Origin: Clostridia bacterium
Lineage (GTDB): Bacteria; Bacillota; Clostridia; Oscillospirales; SIG627
Assembly (NCBI GenBank): GCA_017520825.1
Contig: JAFXEX010000014.1
Coordinates: 1-64,000 of the forward strand
Reading direction: 5' to 3'
DNA length: 64,000 nt
A program made the position numbers and the translations under genes. Under the pieces are notes generated by a model. The model had not been told where the DNA came from. It did not search any database and was given only the letters and a program-made list of their open reading frames with translations. Numbering within the stretch: position 1 is the first letter of the stretch; each line of letters begins with the position of its first letter. Of this stretch, positions 61,601-64,000 are shown piece after piece.

Positions 61601-64000
61601 ACCAGAGCGAGAGTACACGTTGTAGGCGGTGACGCAGATTATTATGACGTATACACAGTTTCAAACTTTGGCAACATAAACCATGGCTTTGACTTCGCTT
61701 TGTCACAGCTCAACGACAAGAAGGGCTACGTTGTAGCTATAGAGCTTTATTTATTCGACGCACTTACTGACAGTACAGGAAACGAACTCGAGGGAACTAT
61801 TACAACAGTAGATTCCTCCTATGGAATTACCTTCTCCAATCTTATTCTCCACGAGGACGTTACACTTGCTTCTCAGGCAAACCACAACACGGGTTTGAGT
61901 GCTGATGGTGACAACCGCTATTCACTTAAGATAGCAAACGACACCAGAGCACCTAAGTTCGAAAGACTTGAAAGCAACCCCAACAGAATTGTTATCACCA
62001 ACTATATTCAGGGCGCAAGATACGCTTGGGCAACCTCACTTGACGGCGAATGGACCGAATTCGAGGGTAACACGGTAGAATTTATGAACTACGGCTCATA
62101 CTACCTCAAGCTTATCGGCGATGAAACCTATCCCGAGCTTGTAAACAGCAAGCCCTTTACCACTGCAGACATCGTTATTACGGGCGCCAGCCTTGTGCTT
62201 GACGGCGCAATCGGTGTAAAGGTTTACTTCGATGCTGAAAACGGCGCACAATATAAGGCTTCCTACAGTGTTGTAGACAAGAACACCGAAGAAGAGGTTT
62301 ATGCTGAAGCAAACGCTAAGGTTACCCTCTCATCAAACGGAAAGTATTCGTTTGTCGTACCCGTATATCCCAAGGATGCAGACAACCTTGAGGTTTGCGT
62401 TACCGTTAACAACCTTACCGACGACTACTCGCTTACAGCCACAACGGGCGTCAGAACGTATATTGACCTGCTTAAGAGAATGGCTGAGGCAGGAGACGAG
62501 GCGTGCATTGAGGCTCTTGACGTAGTGGACGCAATGGAAACCTATATAGCTTATGCGCACAACTACTTCTACAAGGATGAAGCAGAGCTTACCGACAATA
62601 TTACTATTGACCTTGACGCATTGAACGCTACTCCCAACCACGTTGTTGTGGATGACGGAACTCTTAAATGCGCAAGTCTTGTGGGTGTATCGCTTCTTCT
62701 CGAGGGTGAGACCTCTATCCGTTACTACTTCCAGGTAACAGACGCTGCAGCCTTTGCAGCTTACAGAGGATATTGCAACGAGGCCGAGCTTCCCGTAATC
62801 AAGAAGTCGGATAGCATCTACTACTTCGAGGTAGCAGATATCGCTGCACATAACATTAACAAAGCGTATACTCTTGAGCTTTACGACGGCAACAACAACG
62901 CTGCAGTTAAGGTAACCTTCAGAGCTACCAACTATATCAAGGGAATGATTAACTCCACCGAGGAAAGACTTCCCGCACTTATGAAGGCGCTTTACAACTA
63001 CTACGTTGAATCTGCTAAGTATTATGAGATTTCAAAAAATGCAGGTCAGAGAGCAGAAATTATCGAAGCTATGAATCGTGCAAAGGCAACTACTCTTGAC
63101 CAGCTTAACGTCAGACGTTATGAAGCATACGAGTCAGATGTAGAAGGCTACACACACATTCAGGCTATCACCTACGACGCTTTTGAATACAAGGGACAGA
63201 AGACTAAGAACTTCGCTTATATAGGCTTCCCCGAGGGCGCATCTGCTGAAAATCCCGTGCCCGCTATCGTGCTTGTTCACGGTGGTGGCGGACATCCCTT
63301 TATGGAATGGGTAAGAATATGGAACGAAAGAGGCTATGCCGCAATCGCCATGGAAACCACGGGCTGCTTCCCCACAGAGGTTAAGCCCTCCTATGACGAG
63401 CCCACCGACGAACACTTTGTGCACGGACTTGGTGTGTTTGCAGAAGATGGTTACATAGCTGCACCTTCCCGTTCTTATCCCACAAAATACACTCCCGTTG
63501 ACGAGCAGTGGGCTTACCACGGCTTGACACAGGTAATACTTGCAAGCAACATTCTCCGCGCAGACGAGAGAGTTGACAACGAAAATATCGGTATTACCGG
63601 CGTTTCGTGGGGTGGTACCATGGTATCACAGGTAATCGGTTACGATAACCGTTACTCCTTCGCAATTCCTGTTTACGGAACGGCATATCTTGCCACCGAA
63701 ATGCATACCTTCTCTAACTTCAACGATCCCTACGTAAATTCACTCTGGGCAGCAGAAAGAAATCTTGACAATGCTGATATGCCTACCTTCTGGTTCGCAT
63801 TCAACGACGATAACAACTTCTGCGTACCTGCTTACTGCAAGTCCTATCTTCATACGGCTACTCTCAACGATAAGAACTCACTTCTTATGCTAAATAAGTG
63901 GTCTCACTCACACGGCTCGGTATTCAACAAGAAGCATCCCTTCTGGTTTGCTGATTGGGTAACCTACGGAACGGGTGGCTTCATTACCTTTGCCGACCAG
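58622..64000 (+). CDS. Giant secreted protein: three repeat modules plus alpha/beta hydrolase head (partial, runs off the window)
   Basis: At least 1793 residues, open to the last base. Signal peptide about 1-23 (MRKLISLILVLSMLVSAFS). Three modules homologous to those of the protein at 17525: G-x-WTG at about residues 129, 532 and 901, each closed by a GY/GW-[IV]-[VT]-[GA]-IEL segment at about 310, 665 and 1034. LTAGVWAVR-type subdomains lie between. A shared second domain opens with ITGASLVLDGAIGVKVYFD (about 1185) and continues with RTYIDLLKRMAEAG. From about 1505 comes an esterase domain: PAIVLVHGGGGHPFMEW, GITGVSWGG (Ser), FAFNDDNNF (Asp) and WSHSHGS (His), closely matching the SLH-esterase at 11997. 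The remaining C-terminus is outside the window. Confidence 0.85.
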   Translation, partial: MRKLISLILVLSMLVSAFSLCIAADAPTLDENETEIMFPEGTDKYVASVVLNANGDGFEVGEYELLTEETELTGLYWLAKNANGKGKVLQYARGEAEPRKDYVPIETITRPTAEYSMVRLKNSENWIPGTWTGKGLTNTIQSYGYGQAVAGERWFIPYANVDPAYHEKLYLYTHDKEATLAIYENNFGKDSEVYTLVEDYYGDLDADGMAAEVAEIHKIAKETFEANRVRYALTSEQIIPVSELKSIKFSAYYQQGMKISGTVYGQAVFHVALPDGTLVSRTWESGANNFTGIITYNVDVQSTPNLPTEGWIVGIELLPYGRMGDDVTFEAVVRNLTETAQGLRFLNTQFLPMVYPETNVITEQETKPELKHVYEGDGLYRITITNAEADATYAYKTFDGEWTTLSAGVSSFIVDNQGYYYVKAVGTDGTVDSIIARTKIELKQSTPELTLGEGYTLIAPDDATYEIAKLVHATEPVYETFTEKTLTAGVWAVRKVGDEAVPASDPQYFYIEGEDAGSIIFGTAAGTELTEGKWTGTLGTANLYDTTSPNWTTTSTLYIFSSISTAHFDENHTYSTYGYRYKLRESEIIPVSALKDISVVKTSINPTFSYMNGENSVTITKNRTLARVYVVGADVPYYEVYDDGGSVKAGYMDFKFPLSQLADKEGYVTAIELYPVYRFLDADGNVIENPQINGDRSWALCFSPLEMDENITVSNKTGFDTNGNNKFSLKIAEKAETPILAVQRAGDKFRINITNAVDGYTYQYKVGDGGWRILEKGAKSFIVDSVGSYSVKSLASGNVLSSNVGSIYFEGVKATPSLVLGEGNVLIAPDDGETYQYARLGYNTVSEYSDFTSVTLTAGVWAVRVKGTGNILESDSQTIYVMGEDAGTVRFATSTSLDMTKGLWTGTLDVAKLFDWDKQGDANDETRFTDTHIEVYSGLKAEYFTNNTYPDYGYRYILEDSEIVGLDDLVDLNAKRKAGNGITCDGAAVNYTRTRARVHVVGGDADYYDVYTVSNFGNINHGFDFALSQLNDKKGYVVAIELYLFDALTDSTGNELEGTITTVDSSYGITFSNLILHEDVTLASQANHNTGLSADGDNRYSLKIANDTRAPKFERLESNPNRIVITNYIQGARYAWATSLDGEWTEFEGNTVEFMNYGSYYLKLIGDETYPELVNSKPFTTADIVITGASLVLDGAIGVKVYFDAENGAQYKASYSVVDKNTEEEVYAEANAKVTLSSNGKYSFVVPVYPKDADNLEVCVTVNNLTDDYSLTATTGVRTYIDLLKRMAEAGDEACIEALDVVDAMETYIAYAHNYFYKDEAELTDNITIDLDALNATPNHVVVDDGTLKCASLVGVSLLLEGETSIRYYFQVTDAAAFAAYRGYCNEAELPVIKKSDSIYYFEVADIAAHNINKAYTLELYDGNNNAAVKVTFRATNYIKGMINSTEERLPALMKALYNYYVESAKYYEISKNAGQRAEIIEAMNRAKATTLDQLNVRRYEAYESDVEGYTHIQAITYDAFEYKGQKTKNFAYIGFPEGASAENPVPAIVLVHGGGGHPFMEWVRIWNERGYAAIAMETTGCFPTEVKPSYDEPTDEHFVHGLGVFAEDGYIAAPSRSYPTKYTPVDEQWAYHGLTQVILASNILRADERVDNENIGITGVSWGGTMVSQVIGYDNRYSFAIPVYGTAYLATEMHTFSNFNDPYVNSLWAAERNLDNADMPTFWFAFNDDNNFCVPAYCKSYLHTATLNDKNSLLMLNKWSHSHGSVFNKKHPFWFADWVTYGTGGFITFADQ

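Overview
The window reads as chromosomal DNA of an anaerobic, probably gut-type member of the Bacillota (class Clostridia). This is inferred from the gene set and signals: strong AGGAGG-type ribosome binding sites, many TTGACA-N17-TATAAT promoters, a T-box leader, the YfmF/YfmH peptidase pair tied to EF-P modification, an rpsB-tsf operon, a gatCAB pathway and SLH-domain surface proteins. No phage, transposase, CRISPR array or rRNA was seen. The only RNA gene found with certainty is a tRNA-Lys(CTT) at the left edge.

Layout. 1-866: tRNA-Lys, a duplicated tRNA 3' end and an array of small hairpins. 867-1988: collagen-like protein. 2133-8725: GDPD phosphodiesterase, AraC regulator, an amidohydrolase / DegT aminotransferase / Gfo-Idh dehydrogenase operon, and a convergent alpha-galactosidase-like hydrolase. 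8874-14351: MATE and ABC exporters, an SLH-anchored esterase and a lipoprotein. 14442-17191 (minus): tsf, rpsB and an unknown gene. 17525-23557: a 2010-residue secreted protein with a metallophosphoesterase head. 23751-30328: yfmF-yfmH-lgt-folD-Mn exporter-pyridoxal kinase-flavin reductase. 30360-34959: Na/Pi symporter and uxaB-uxaA. 35302-41684: nagA-ROK kinase, HAD and MBL hydrolases, AEC transporter and an orphan CARF/nuclease (Card1-like) gene. 41724-47737: T-box, aspS, gatC, a degenerate gatA, gatB and an asparaginase-like gene. 47807-53161 (mostly minus): AraC, histidine phosphatase, a small membrane protein, fsa (plus strand), recG and a lipoprotein. 53321-58234: HTH-serine dehydratase fusion, wecB, an N-acetylhexosamine-kinase-like gene and gap. 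58622-64000: a second giant secreted protein, cut by the window edge, with an esterase head.

How the parts fit. Carbohydrate use dominates: amino sugars (nagA, ROK kinase, wecB, NahK-like), hexuronates (uxaB/uxaA), alpha-galactosides and surface esterases, feeding fsa and gap. The most unusual observations are: (1) a gatA whose amidase Ser-Ser-Lys triad looks erased, in an operon where an asparaginase-like gene is translationally coupled to gatB, suggesting a bacterial transamidosome with a GatD-like ammonia donor; (2) two giant secreted proteins built on the same undescribed repeated module plus a shared second domain, each with a different enzymatic head; (3) a Card1-like gene with no CRISPR neighbours; (4) a serine dehydratase fused to an XRE-type HTH with a palindrome on its own promoter; (5) a (TA)n promoter spacer in front of one giant gene; (6) a candidate switch-like small RNA upstream of an unknown gene; (7) a dispersed intergenic repeat with compensatory stem changes.
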